From: Burkholderia sp. Ax-1719
Lineage (GTDB): Bacteria > Pseudomonadota > Gammaproteobacteria > Burkholderiales > Burkholderiaceae
Assembly (NCBI RefSeq): GCF_011753055.1
Contig: NZ_VWWJ01000021.1
Location: 62,001 to 126,000, forward strand
Length of the DNA: 64,000 nt
Reading direction: 5' to 3'
Below are positions 9,185-17,335 of the stretch, piece after piece. A program made the translations under genes and the position numbers. A model generated the notes under the pieces. That model saw only the letters and a list, made by a program, of their open reading frames with translations, ran no database searches and was not told the origin of the DNA. Each line of letters starts with the position of its first letter. Within the stretch, counting starts at the first letter, position 1.

Positions 9185-10420
9185 TCAGGCGTTCGGCGCC
9201 GCAGCCGCCGCGCCCGGCGCGGGATGACCGTGCCACTTCACGACGATGCGGCGTCCGAGCCACGTCAGCACACCGCAGGTGCCGATGGTGCAGCCCATGC
9301 CAAACGGCGACACGCCCGGAAACCAGCCCACCACCGCGCTCGCGAACGCGCCCAGCCCGAGTTGCGCCGCGCCGAACACAGCGGCCGCCGCACCCGCATT
9401 CTTCGGATAGCGATACATCAGATCGGTCGCACAATTCGCGCCGAGCAAGCCCACCACGCTCACCACGAAGAACAGGCCGAACACGATCGACCACAGGCCG
9501 CCCCACCCCGTCACGCACATCAGCGCGACAAATAGCGATGCGACGATGCTGACCGTCGAGGCCATCGACACCATCTTCAGCGTCCCGAGCCGCCCGATAA
9601 AGCGCGTGTTCAGGAAATTGCCGAGCATGATGCCAAACACGTTCATGCCGAAGAACAGCCCGTAGTGCTGCGGCGAAACGTGGAAGTACTCGATATAGAC
9701 GAACGGCGTGGCCGAGATATAGGTGAACATCGACGCGAACGCCATGCCGCCGCACAGCATGTGACCCCAGACCAGCGGGTCGCGCAGCAGCCGGCCGTAC
9801 GCGGCGAACGAGCGCAGCACGGCGGCGCTTTCGCGTTTTTCCGCAGGCCAGGTTTCCGGCACGCGCAGCCACGCGGCCGCGCCGCACGCAAGGCCAAACA
9901 GCGTGAGCGCGACGAACACGATGCGCCAGCCGCCCAGCAGCAGCAACTGTCCGCCGATCAACGGCGCGAGCAGCGGCCCGATGGAGGTGACGATGGCGAC
10001 CATCGACAACACCTTGGCGGCGTCCGACGGCTCGTGCGCGTCGCGCGCAATCGCCCGCGCGAGCACCGAAGCCGCACCCGCGCCGAGCGCCTGCAGAAAG
10101 CGCACAAAGGTCAGCTCGCCGACCGAATACGAGAGCCAGCACGCGATGCTTGCCAGCGTGAAGAGCGCGATGCCGCCAAGCAGCACGGGACGTCGGCCAT
10201 AGGCGTCGGAGACCGGGCCATAGAGCAGCATGCCGATCGAGAAACCGGCCATGAAACTGGTGAGCGTCGAAGCGGCCGCGCCCGCCGTCACGCCGAAAGA
10301 CTGGGCGATGGCGGGCAGGCTCGGCAGGTACATGTCGGTGGCGAGCGGGCCGCAGGCGGCGAGCGCACCGAGCAACAGGATCAGCCGGCCATCGGGTCGG
10401 CGTCGCGGGGAATGGGACAT
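9185..10420 (-). CDS. Bcr/CflA family multidrug efflux MFS transporter
   Basis: This 411-residue inner-membrane protein belongs to the 12-span drug:proton antiporters of the major facilitator superfamily. The N-terminus has LGALAACGPLATDMYLPSLPAIAQSFG, the signature of the Bcr/CflA group, and the loop between spans 2 and 3 has GPVSDAYGRRPVLLGG. The region between spans 6 and 7 and the short hydrophilic tail fit the family. The start at 10420 has only a weak ribosome site. It stands alone, convergent with the zwf operon and divergent from the EVE-like gene. The substrate is not predictable; bicyclomycin, sulfonamide or chloramphenicol export is known for relatives. Confidence 0.92.
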   Translation of the reverse strand: MSHSPRRRPDGRLILLLGALAACGPLATDMYLPSLPAIAQSFGVTAGAAASTLTSFMAGFSIGMLLYGPVSDAYGRRPVLLGGIALFTLASIACWLSYSVGELTFVRFLQALGAGAASVLARAIARDAHEPSDAAKVLSMVAIVTSIGPLLAPLIGGQLLLLGGWRIVFVALTLFGLACGAAAWLRVPETWPAEKRESAAVLRSFAAYGRLLRDPLVWGHMLCGGMAFASMFTYISATPFVYIEYFHVSPQHYGLFFGMNVFGIMLGNFLNTRFIGRLGTLKMVSMASTVSIVASLFVALMCVTGWGGLWSIVFGLFFVVSVVGLLGANCATDLMYRYPKNAGAAAAVFGAAQLGLGAFASAVVGWFPGVSPFGMGCTIGTCGVLTWLGRRIVVKWHGHPAPGAAAAAPNA

Positions 10421-10732
10421 GTGATCAGCGGGTCAATCGGCGGCTGGAACGGGCTGGGAGCGGACCGCGCGCCATCAACCCAGGCGCGGCGGTCTCGAAG
10501 TCATCGCCCGGATCGGTCTGCGCGGGCGGTAAAACCGGGCGCAGCGAGGCGGCAATGTAGCCGGTGCATTGTACCCCGAGGGCTACAACGGGCTTTCGCC
10601 GACGCGACCGCCGCGACCGCCGGGTCTGCCGGGTCTGCCGGGTCTGCCGGGTCTGCCGGGTCTGCCCTGCACCCGCGTATGCGCTAAGCTGCGCGCTTTG
10701 CCTCGCCTTCGCCTCGCGGCACGCCCCCCATC
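10421..10732. other. Divergent intergenic region with tandem repeat
   Basis: This gap between the efflux pump and the EVE-like gene holds no gene. Its one clear structure is the 9-bp tandem repeat at 10621-10665. No good sigma70 promoter was recognised on either strand. Confidence 0.6.
10621..10665. repeat. Five tandem copies of a 9-bp unit
   Basis: The unit CGGGTCTGC is repeated five times without variation, and a degenerate copy (CGCGACCGC) precedes it. The array ends 67 bp before the start codon of the EVE-like gene, so copy-number slippage would change the length of its promoter or leader region. Confidence 0.95.
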
Positions 10733-11341
10733 ATGAGCGCCTACCTGCTGATCTGGAGCCCCAAAAAGTGGCCCTGGCCCGAACTGCCCGACTTCGCCCG
10801 CCGCGTGCAGGCAGGCGAAACCGTCACCGACACGTGGGGCTGCGGCTTCGCGCGCGGCATCCTGCCGGGCGACCGCGTGTTCCTGCATCGCGTCGCCGCC
10901 GAGCCGCGCGGCCTGTTCGGCTCCGGCTACGTCCTGCGCGGTCCGTATGAAGTGCCCGATGCGGCCTATAAGCGCGGTTATCGGCTGTGTGTCGACTTCG
11001 TTTATGACTGGCTCGTGGATGCGAACGGCGCAGTCGTGATCGGGCGCGATGCGCTGCGCGCGCATCCGTGGTCGGTGCAGACTTGGGACGCGCAAAGTTC
11101 GGGCACCGTCATCAAGCCGATCGCGCTGGGCGCGCTGGAAAAGCGCTGGGCCGAGTTGACCGGCAAGCGGCCCATGCCGCCTCTGGCCGTCGCGGCGATG
11201 CATGCGGCGGAAAACGCGCGCCTCGCGCAGGCGGAAGAGGCGGAAAAGGCTGAAGTGGCGAACGACGCGAAAGCGGAACACGAAAAGCCGCGCAAGGCCG
11301 CCGCGACACGCAAGCGCGCAGCCTCGCGTAGCGCTGCCTGA
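10733..11341 (+). CDS. Stand-alone EVE/PUA-like domain protein
   Basis: This 202-residue protein has an N-terminal region (residues 1-140) resembling the EVE/PUA-like domain found at the N-terminus of some McrA-type HNH endonucleases: it opens with YLLIWSPKKWPWPEL, then WGCGFARGILPGDRVFLHRV and EPRGLFGSGYV, and ends with QSSGTVIKP. Such domains read modified bases in nucleic acids. No nuclease domain follows; residues 150-202 are an Ala/Glu/Lys helix ending in a basic Lys/Arg/Ala tail (KPRKAAATRKRAASRSAA). It is a single-gene unit just upstream of hemL. The family assignment is from memory of the motif pattern; the modified-base role is inference. Confidence 0.7.
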   Translation: MSAYLLIWSPKKWPWPELPDFARRVQAGETVTDTWGCGFARGILPGDRVFLHRVAAEPRGLFGSGYVLRGPYEVPDAAYKRGYRLCVDFVYDWLVDANGAVVIGRDALRAHPWSVQTWDAQSSGTVIKPIALGALEKRWAELTGKRPMPPLAVAAMHAAENARLAQAEEAEKAEVANDAKAEHEKPRKAAATRKRAASRSAA

Positions 11342-11549
11342 CCCACCGGCGCTTGCCGCGCGGTCGAGTCCGGCCCCCGGCCCGTTCGGCGCGAGTCCGG
11401 TACAATTTCAGACACTACGCCCCTCGCCCACGGGCCGCCATTTCGCGGGTCCGTGCGCTGCCACAGCTCGGCAGGGCGCATCATGCGGCACCCTTGCGGC
11501 ACTCCAGACAGCGCCGACATCCGATACCACTCTCGCAGGTCCAGCACTC

Positions 11550-12860
11550 ATGTCTTCCACTTCCAGCACCCAGACCACGAATCAGGCCACCAACGAAGCC
11601 CTCTTCGAGCGCGCGCAACGCACCATCCCGGGCGGCGTGAATTCGCCCGTGCGCGCGTTCCGTTCGGTGGGCGGCACGCCGCGCTTCATCGAGCGCGCGC
11701 AAGGCCCGTTCATGTGGGACGCGGAAGGCAAGCGCTATATCGACTACATCGGCTCCTGGGGCCCGATGATCGTCGGCCATGTGCATCCGGAAGTGCTCGA
11801 AGCCGTGCAGAAGGTGCTGGCCAACGGCTTCTCGTTCGGCGCGCCGACCGAAGCCGAAATCGAGATCGCCGAGGAAATCTGCAAGATCGTCCCGTCGATG
11901 GAACAGGTGCGCATGGTGTCGAGCGGCACCGAAGCGACCATGAGCGCGCTGCGCCTGGCGCGCGGCTACACCAGGCGCGACCGCATCGTGAAGTTCGAAG
12001 GCTGCTACCACGGCCACGCCGACAGCCTGCTGGTGAAGGCCGGCTCGGGCCTGCTGACGTTCGGCAACCCCACCTCGGCGGGCGTGCCGGTCGATACGGC
12101 CAAGCACACCACGGTGCTCGAATACAACAACGTCGCGGCGCTGGAAGAAGCATTCAAGGCGTTCGGCGATGAAATCGCTGCCGTCATCATCGAGCCGGTT
12201 GCGGGCAACATGAACCTCGTGAAGGCCACGCCGGAGTTCATCCACACGCTGCGCGCGCTCACGCGCAAGCACGGCAGCGTGCTGATTTTCGACGAAGTGA
12301 TGTGCGGCTTCCGCGTCGGTCTGCGCGGCGCACAGGCGCTCTACAACGTCGAAGCCGACCTCGTCTGTCTGGGCAAGGTGATCGGCGGCGGGATGCCGGC
12401 AGCGGCGTTCGGCGGTCGACGTGAAATCATGGATCACCTCGCGCCCAACGGCACGGTCTACCAGGCGGGCACGCTCTCGGGCAACCCGATCGCCGTCGCG
12501 GCGGGTCTGAAGACGCTGCAACTGATCCAGGCGCCGGGCTTCTACGAGAACCTCGCCGCCAAAACCGCGCGTCTCACGCAAGGCCTCACGCAGGCCGCGC
12601 GCGAAGCGGGCGTGCCGTTCGTCGCCGATTCGGTGGGCGCGATGTTCGGCCTCTATTTCGCGGAAAAAGTACCGGGCAGCTTCGCCGAAGTCACGAAGAG
12701 CGATGTCGCGCGCTTCAACCACTTCTTCCATCAGATGCTGGACGCGGGCGTGTACTTCGCGCCGTCGGCGTACGAAGCGGGCTTCGTGTCGAGCGTGCAC
12801 GACGACGCGCTCCTCGACGAGACCATCGACGCCGCGCGCCGCGCTTTCGCGCAGAAGTAA
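11550..12860 (+). CDS. hemL: Glutamate-1-semialdehyde 2,1-aminomutase
   Basis: This 436-residue PLP enzyme converts glutamate 1-semialdehyde to 5-aminolevulinate in the C5 route to haem. The N-terminal NEALFERAQRTIPGGVNSPVRAF is characteristic of HemL. The PLP lysine lies in CLGKVIGGGMPAAAFGG near residue 275, and the aspartate that contacts the pyridine nitrogen is in LIFDEVMCGFR. The ATG at 11550 gives the normal family length; the open frame extends far upstream but without homology. A -10-like TACAAT at 11401-11406 could belong to its promoter, though no good -35 was seen. hemN, another haem gene, lies 20 kb away. Confidence 0.97.
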   Translation: MSSTSSTQTTNQATNEALFERAQRTIPGGVNSPVRAFRSVGGTPRFIERAQGPFMWDAEGKRYIDYIGSWGPMIVGHVHPEVLEAVQKVLANGFSFGAPTEAEIEIAEEICKIVPSMEQVRMVSSGTEATMSALRLARGYTRRDRIVKFEGCYHGHADSLLVKAGSGLLTFGNPTSAGVPVDTAKHTTVLEYNNVAALEEAFKAFGDEIAAVIIEPVAGNMNLVKATPEFIHTLRALTRKHGSVLIFDEVMCGFRVGLRGAQALYNVEADLVCLGKVIGGGMPAAAFGGRREIMDHLAPNGTVYQAGTLSGNPIAVAAGLKTLQLIQAPGFYENLAAKTARLTQGLTQAAREAGVPFVADSVGAMFGLYFAEKVPGSFAEVTKSDVARFNHFFHQMLDAGVYFAPSAYEAGFVSSVHDDALLDETIDAARRAFAQK

Positions 12861-12952
12861 GCGCCAGGCGCATTAGAACAAGCCGCAGGCGAGGCCCAGG
12901 CACATCAGCCTCGCCGGTTCCACCGACCGCCGTCGCGGAGAAAAGCTCGACG

Positions 12953-14113
12953 ATGTTCTCGCAATCCGATTTCGTCCATATGGAGCGCGCGCTCGCCCTG
13001 GCGACGCGCGGCCTTTACACGACCGATCCCAACCCGCGCGTCGGCTGCGTGCTGGTCAAGGACGGCCAGGTGATCGGCGAAGGTTTCACGCAGCCCGCCG
13101 GTTTCGATCACGCCGAAATCCAGGCGATGAAGGACGCCCGCGCGCGTGGCCACGACCTGCGCGGCGCGACCGCCTACGTGACGCTGGAGCCGTGCAGCCA
13201 CTTCGGCCGCACGCCGCCGTGCGCGAACGCGCTGATCGAAGCCAAGGTCGCGCGCGTGATCGCCGCGATGGAAGACCCGAACCCGCTCGTTTCCGGGCGC
13301 GGCCTGTCGATCCTGCGCGATGCGGGCATCGACGTGCGCTGCGGCCTGCTGGCCAACGAGGCGCGCGAACTTAACATCGGCTTCGTCTCGCGCATGACGC
13401 GCAAGCGCCCTTGGGTGCGCATGAAAGTGGCGGCGACGCTCGACGGCCGCACCGGCCTGCCCTCCGGCGAAAGCCAGTGGATCACCGGCGAAGCCGCACG
13501 CGCCGATGGCCACGCCTGGCGCGCGCGCGCCTCGGCGATTCTCACGGGCATCGGCACGGTGAAGGAAGACGATCCGCGCATGACCGTGCGCGCCATCGAC
13601 ACGCCGCGCCAGCCCAGACGCGTGCTGATCGACAGCCGCCTGGACGCCTCGCCGCTCGCGCAGATTTTCGTGGGCGCGCCCACGCTGGTATTCTGCTCCG
13701 CGCTCGATGCGAGCAACGAAGAACGCGCCGATGCGCTGCGCGCGCGCGGCGCGGAAATCGTCGCGCTCGGCAACGAGCATGGCAAGGTCGATCTCCCCGC
13801 GATGCTCAGCGAACTCGCGGCGCGCGGCGTCAACGAATTGCACGTGGAAGCGGGTTACAAGCTCAACGGCTCGCTGCTGCGCGAAGGCTGCGTGGACGAA
13901 CTGCTGGTCTATCTCGCGCCTTCGCTGCTCGGCACGCAGTCGCTCGGCATGGCCGATCTGGTCGCGCCGGACACGCTCGACGCACGCACGCGCCTGAACT
14001 TCCACTCGGTCGAGCGCGTCGGCGACGACCTGCGCATTCTTGCGCGTCTCCTGCCGCAAGCCGGCGCGGACGATGAGCACGGCAAGGCGGGCACGCTTGA
14101 GGACGCACAATGA
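12953..14113 (+). CDS. ribD: Bifunctional diaminohydroxyphosphoribosylaminopyrimidine deaminase / reductase
   Basis: This 386-residue enzyme carries out the second and third steps of riboflavin synthesis. The N-terminal cytidine-deaminase-like domain has the zinc motifs HAE (FDHAEIQAM, near residue 45) and PCSHFGRTPPC (near 80). The C-terminal NADPH reductase domain begins near residue 150 (RPWVRMKVAATLDGRTGLPSGESQWITG). It overlaps the alternative start of the next gene (ATGA at 14110-14113), so ribD and ribE are one transcription unit. No FMN riboswitch was recognised upstream. Confidence 0.96.
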   Translation: MFSQSDFVHMERALALATRGLYTTDPNPRVGCVLVKDGQVIGEGFTQPAGFDHAEIQAMKDARARGHDLRGATAYVTLEPCSHFGRTPPCANALIEAKVARVIAAMEDPNPLVSGRGLSILRDAGIDVRCGLLANEARELNIGFVSRMTRKRPWVRMKVAATLDGRTGLPSGESQWITGEAARADGHAWRARASAILTGIGTVKEDDPRMTVRAIDTPRQPRRVLIDSRLDASPLAQIFVGAPTLVFCSALDASNEERADALRARGAEIVALGNEHGKVDLPAMLSELAARGVNELHVEAGYKLNGSLLREGCVDELLVYLAPSLLGTQSLGMADLVAPDTLDARTRLNFHSVERVGDDLRILARLLPQAGADDEHGKAGTLEDAQ

Positions 14114-14154
14114 ATCTCACGAACGTACTGAACGAATCTATCAAGGACAGCCAG

Positions 14155-14790
14155 ATGTTTACCGGAATCGTCGCGGCCGTGGGCCGCATTGAATCGATCA
14201 AGCCGCTGGGCACCGACGCCGACGCGGGCGTGCGCCTCACCGTCAACGCGGGCGGCCTCGACCTCGACGACGTGCAGATGGGCGACAGCATCGCCATCCA
14301 GGGCGCGTGCATGACCGCCATCGCCAAGACCGCGACGACCTTCGACGTCGACGTTTCGCGCGAAAGCCTGAACCGCACCGTGGGTCTCGCGGATACCGGC
14401 GAAGTGAATCTGGAAAAGGCGCTGCGCGCGCATGACCGCCTGGGCGGCCACATCGTCTCGGGTCACGTGGACGGTCTGGGCATCGTGACGCGTTTCGCGC
14501 CGGTGGGCGAATCGCATGAACTGCGCATTCTCGCGCCCGTGGAAATCGGCCGCTATCTGGCCTACAAGGGCTCGGTCACGGTCAACGGCGTGAGCCTGAC
14601 GGTGAATTCGGTGGACGATCGCGCCGATGGCTGCGAGTTCTCGATCAACCTGATCCCCCATACCGTCGAAGTGACGACGCTCAAGCATCTCGCGGCCGGC
14701 ACCAAGGTCAATCTGGAGATCGATCTGATTGCGCGCTATGTGGAGCGGATGCTGTCGGCGGGCGCGAAGACCGGCGCGGCGCAGGATTGA
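14155..14790 (+). CDS. ribE: Riboflavin synthase, alpha subunit
   Basis: This 211-residue enzyme dismutates two 6,7-dimethyl-8-ribityllumazine molecules to riboflavin. It has two lumazine-binding repeats, each with the pattern of beta strands seen in the family, and begins MFTGIVAAVGRIE, the near-invariant N-terminus. The ATG at 14155 is preferred because AAGGA lies seven bases upstream and the protein then starts with the conserved MFTGIV; the in-frame ATG at 14110 overlapping the ribD stop would add 15 unconserved residues. The GHIVSGHVDG motif marks the start of the second repeat. Confidence 0.96.
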   Translation: MFTGIVAAVGRIESIKPLGTDADAGVRLTVNAGGLDLDDVQMGDSIAIQGACMTAIAKTATTFDVDVSRESLNRTVGLADTGEVNLEKALRAHDRLGGHIVSGHVDGLGIVTRFAPVGESHELRILAPVEIGRYLAYKGSVTVNGVSLTVNSVDDRADGCEFSINLIPHTVEVTTLKHLAAGTKVNLEIDLIARYVERMLSAGAKTGAAQD

Positions 14791-15241
14791 TCGGCTGTTA
14801 GTTGAATCAAGCGTCAGCAGCAATGCGCGCCGTATCTCACGCGGCGCGCAGCCAGCAAGCGCAAGATCGATAGCGCTGCTAAGATTCGGACTATTCCTCT
14901 CGCGGTATGCGCCAGCATGCCGCACTCTTAATCACCCGAACTTCGCAAGGAGGCAAAGATGGCAACGATCGAGATAGCTGCTGTCGTGTCGCCGGTTTGG
15001 GTGATGTCTCGTGGCGCTCATGTTGCTTCAGTAGCACAGAGCGCCGGCATCCTCCGTCGAGCGGGTCGACCGCAACCGTAGGGTGTCGCGGCGCAGCGGG
15101 TTTCTTCCGGCTGCGTCACTTTCCAGCGATTTTTTTGGGTTTTGCGTCCGGTTCTTCGTACCGGAATGCGCTGCCGTCGCTATCCGCTTTTTCCTCTCTT
15201 TCAGGGAAGTCTCCGGGCCTTTTGGCCGGGGCATGCTGTCC
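14791..15241. other. Intergenic region between ribE and ABC exporter gene
   Basis: This 450-bp gap holds one short ORF with a strong ribosome site (14959-15081, separate entry). The stretch 15085-15240 is open in the ABC exporter frame but shows no homology. No terminator was seen after ribE. Confidence 0.5.
14959..15081 (+). CDS. Possible 40-residue small protein
   Basis: An ATG at 14959 lies five bases after AAGGAGG, one of the best Shine-Dalgarno sequences in the window, and opens a 40-codon frame (MATIEIAAVVSPVWVMSRGA at the start, ending GRPQP). The protein has no recognised family, no clear membrane span and modest codon bias. It is either a real small protein in the ribE-exporter gap or chance. 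The ribosome site is the only strong evidence. Confidence 0.25.
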   Translation: MATIEIAAVVSPVWVMSRGAHVASVAQSAGILRRAGRPQP

Positions 15242-17068
15242 ATGACAGATCAAGACAAACAATCCGTTTCCGGCGGCCACACCTTCCGCAAGGTGCTCGG
15301 CTTTACCTTCCGGCACTGGTCGAGCCAGCCCGTCCGCGTGAGCGCGGTGGCGCTGACTGCCCTGCTCGGCGCGCTCGCCGATGTGTTCACGCCGCACTAC
15401 GCCGGCAAGCTCGTCGACTCGCTCGCGCACGATGCGAACGGCAACGCCGCCGCCTGGCATGCGGCCGTGGTCGCGTTCGTGGCGCTCACCGCGCTCGGCC
15501 TCGCCGGCACGCTGATGCGCCAGGCCGCATTCCAGAACATCATCATGCTCACGCTGCGCATGATGAGCGAAGTCGCCACGCACGCGTTCCATCGCGTGCA
15601 GCGCTTCTCCACCGACTGGCATGCGAACAGCTTCGCGGGCTCCACCGTGCGCAAGATCACACGCGGCATGTGGGCGCTCGACCTGCTCAACGACACGCTG
15701 CTGGTCGCACTGTTTCCGTCGCTCGTGATGCTGGTGGGCTCGACCGTGCTGCTCGCGGTGCAGTGGCATGTGATGGGGCTCGTCGTAGGCGTCGGCTCGG
15801 TGATCTATCTCGCCATCACGGTGTCGCTTTCGCTGTTCTATGTCGCGCCGTCCGCGCGTCTGGCGAACCAGTGGGACACGAAGATGGGCGGCGCGCTCGC
15901 GGATGCGGTGTCGTGCAATCCGGTCGTGAAGGCCTTCGGCGCCGAGGCGCGCGAAGAGGCGAGGCTCGCGCGCGTGATCGACAAGTGGGATAGCCGCACG
16001 CGGCGCACATGGCGGCGCGGCACCTTCAACGGCGGCGTGCAGGGCGCGCTGCTAGTGGCGATGCAGGCAGCGATTCTCGGCGCGGCGCTGATGCTGTGGG
16101 CGCGCGGTCTGGCGAGCGTGGGCGACATCACCTTCGCGCTCACGCTGTTTTTCCTGCTCAAGGGCTATCTGCGCGATGTCGGCATGCACGTGCGCAATCT
16201 GCAGCGCTCGGTCAACGACATGGAAGAGCTGGTGATGCTCGACGACCAGCCCCTCGGCATCGAGGACATGCCGGGCGCGCCGCCCATCGTGATCGATCGC
16301 GGCGACATCCGCTTCGAGAACATGACGTTCCGCTACGGCGCGCTGGAGCGGCCGCTGTATACGGATCTGAATCTGCGCATCGCCCCGGGCGAACGCGTGG
16401 GGCTGGTGGGCCATTCGGGCTCGGGCAAGACGACGCTCATCAAGCTGATCCAGCGCCTGTACGACGCGTCGGAAGGCCGCATCACGATCGATGGGCAGGA
16501 TATCGCGCGGGTGCAGCAGGCCTCGCTGCGCTCGCAGATCGCCATCGTCCAGCAGGAGCCGGTGCTGTTTCACCGCACGCTCGCGGAGAACATCGCTTAT
16601 GCGCGACCGGGCGCCACGCACGCCGAAATCGTGCACGCCGCGAAGCTGGCGAGCGCGCACGATTTCATCATGGCGCTGCCGCGCGGCTACGACACGCTGG
16701 TGGGCGAGCGCGGCGTGAAGCTGTCGGGCGGCGAGCGCCAGCGCGTGGCGATTGCGCGAGCGTTCCTGGCGAACGCACCGATCCTGATCTTCGACGAAGC
16801 CACCTCCAGCCTCGACAGCGAAAGCGAAGTGCTGATCCAGCAGGCGATGGAGCGGCTGATGGAAGGCCGCACGACCGTGGTGGTGGCGCACCGCCTTTCG
16901 ACCGTGCGCGCGCTCGACCGGCTGCTGGTGCTGGAACGCGGACGCGTGGCCGAGGAAGGCACGCACGATGAACTCGTGCGGCGCGAAAACGGGTTGTATC
17001 GGCGGTTGTTCGAGCGCCAGGCGCTGGAGCTGACCAAAGGCCTCGCCGACGATGTGGTGTTGCGGTGA
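15242..17068 (+). CDS. ABC transporter, fused permease and ATPase (exporter type)
   Basis: This 608-residue protein has an N-terminal six-span membrane domain (residues about 20-320) and a C-terminal ATPase with Walker A GHSGSGKTT, Q-loop IVQQEPVLFHRTL, signature LSGGERQRVAIARAFL, Walker B PILIFDEATSSLD and H-loop VVAHRLST. It is a half-size exporter that would act as a dimer. The start at 15242 was chosen for spacing from a GGGG; 15233 is an in-frame alternative. It lies between ribE and ribBA on the same strand, but the substrate is unknown. Relatives include lipid A and drug exporters. Confidence 0.92.
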   Translation: MTDQDKQSVSGGHTFRKVLGFTFRHWSSQPVRVSAVALTALLGALADVFTPHYAGKLVDSLAHDANGNAAAWHAAVVAFVALTALGLAGTLMRQAAFQNIIMLTLRMMSEVATHAFHRVQRFSTDWHANSFAGSTVRKITRGMWALDLLNDTLLVALFPSLVMLVGSTVLLAVQWHVMGLVVGVGSVIYLAITVSLSLFYVAPSARLANQWDTKMGGALADAVSCNPVVKAFGAEAREEARLARVIDKWDSRTRRTWRRGTFNGGVQGALLVAMQAAILGAALMLWARGLASVGDITFALTLFFLLKGYLRDVGMHVRNLQRSVNDMEELVMLDDQPLGIEDMPGAPPIVIDRGDIRFENMTFRYGALERPLYTDLNLRIAPGERVGLVGHSGSGKTTLIKLIQRLYDASEGRITIDGQDIARVQQASLRSQIAIVQQEPVLFHRTLAENIAYARPGATHAEIVHAAKLASAHDFIMALPRGYDTLVGERGVKLSGGERQRVAIARAFLANAPILIFDEATSSLDSESEVLIQQAMERLMEGRTTVVVAHRLSTVRALDRLLVLERGRVAEEGTHDELVRRENGLYRRLFERQALELTKGLADDVVLR

Positions 17069-17335
17069 GCGCGTAGCGTGTTTGAGGGCGCGATGACCGC
17101 GAAACATCGCGCCCGCGAAACCTTTCATTTGTCGCGCTGACGCCACAGGCACGCCAGCCCTGGCCATCCGGCCAATGCGCAGGCTTGCGGCGCTAAGCCT
17201 GGCCGTACCGCCAGTACGTGAACGCAGCGCGCCGAACGCCCCCGCCGCGCTCAAAACCCGCCGCATCGCCCCCGTTCTGGGCGACGCGCCCGCCCGCGTG
17301 GCGTAAAATGTGCGCTTTCCAGCCAGAATCCCATC

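Noticed and set aside
6981..10142. A 1053-codon open frame on the minus strand antisense to pgl and glk and overlapping the efflux-pump gene
   Set aside because: It is the shadow of strongly biased genes on the other strand or frame; composition is Arg/Ala/His-rich with no domain, and the overlapping genes are certain.
12861..12952. FMN riboswitch ahead of ribD, or ahead of ribBA at 17069-17335
   Set aside because: None of the conserved RFN-element segments could be recognised, and the ribD gap is too short for one.
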